The position numbers and the translations under genes were made by a program. Shown in pieces: positions 5,740-5,762 of a DNA stretch of 5,762 bases (positions are counted from its first letter, which is position 1; the number at the start of each line of letters is the position of its first letter). Below the pieces are notes generated by a model that ran no database searches, was not told the DNA's origin, and saw only the letters and a list, made by a program, of their open reading frames with translations. The stretch is from positions 1 to 5,762 of the forward strand of contig DASZHC010000149.1 in the NCBI GenBank assembly GCA_035938215.1. Reading direction: 5' to 3'. The stretch is from DASZHC01 sp035938215 (GTDB lineage: Bacteria > Verrucomicrobiota > Verrucomicrobiia > Chthoniobacterales > JAFAMB01).

Positions 5740-5762
5740 ATGGAGACGAGAATCGCGTTCAA
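5740..5762 (+). CDS. Start of an unidentified gene cut by the right edge
   Basis: Only about seven codons are visible (METRIAF), which is too few to name a product. The call rests on the strong AGGAGGG upstream. An alternative start at 5729 would read MAQQWRRESRS in another frame. A further methylcitrate-cycle gene such as prpB would be a natural neighbour, but the visible residues do not show it, and the terminator-like hairpins argue for a separate transcript. Confidence 0.35.

Overview
The window reads as an ordinary bacterial chromosome segment with moderately high GC. It carries a propionate-catabolism pair (prpC, prpD), a signalling phosphatase gene and a divergently transcribed envelope protein. 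The organism is probably a Verrucomicrobiota-like or other deep-branching Gram-negative soil or aquatic bacterium. That is an inference from three things: a zinc-ribbon/membrane/proline-rich/OmpA protein, a divergent FHA-PAS-SpoIIE phosphatase, and a REP-type palindromic element in an intergenic spacer. The Prp enzymes themselves are too widespread to fix the lineage.

Layout. Bases 1-899 (minus strand) hold the first 299 codons of an envelope protein with an OmpA-like C-terminal domain that runs off the left edge. A 165-bp divergent spacer follows. On the plus strand come a 510-residue FHA-like/PAS/PP2C (SpoIIE/RsbU-type) phosphatase (1065-2597) and, after only 30 bp, prpC (2628-3764, 2-methylcitrate synthase). 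A 304-bp spacer holds a REPIN-like cluster of three hairpin units and then an AT-rich stretch with a perfect 14-bp palindrome. prpD (4069-5499, 2-methylcitrate dehydratase) starts with GTG behind a good Shine-Dalgarno. A strong 16-bp stem-loop follows the prpD stop and a second hairpin follows it. The last ~190 bp form a structured leader, with a possible pseudoknot, in front of a strong Shine-Dalgarno and the first codons of another gene cut by the right edge.

How the genes work together. PrpC condenses propionyl-CoA with oxaloacetate to 2-methylcitrate and PrpD dehydrates it. These are steps one and two of the methylcitrate cycle. Methylisocitrate lyase (prpB), propionyl-CoA synthetase and a recognisable Prp regulator are not visible in the window. 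The phosphatase has no obvious metabolic link, but its spacing to prpC allows co-transcription. I see no mobile element, CRISPR array, tRNA or rRNA. The most interesting unexplained items are the REPIN-like element, where base changes between copies keep each hairpin paired, the palindrome before prpD, and the leader with mutually exclusive pairings at the right end.
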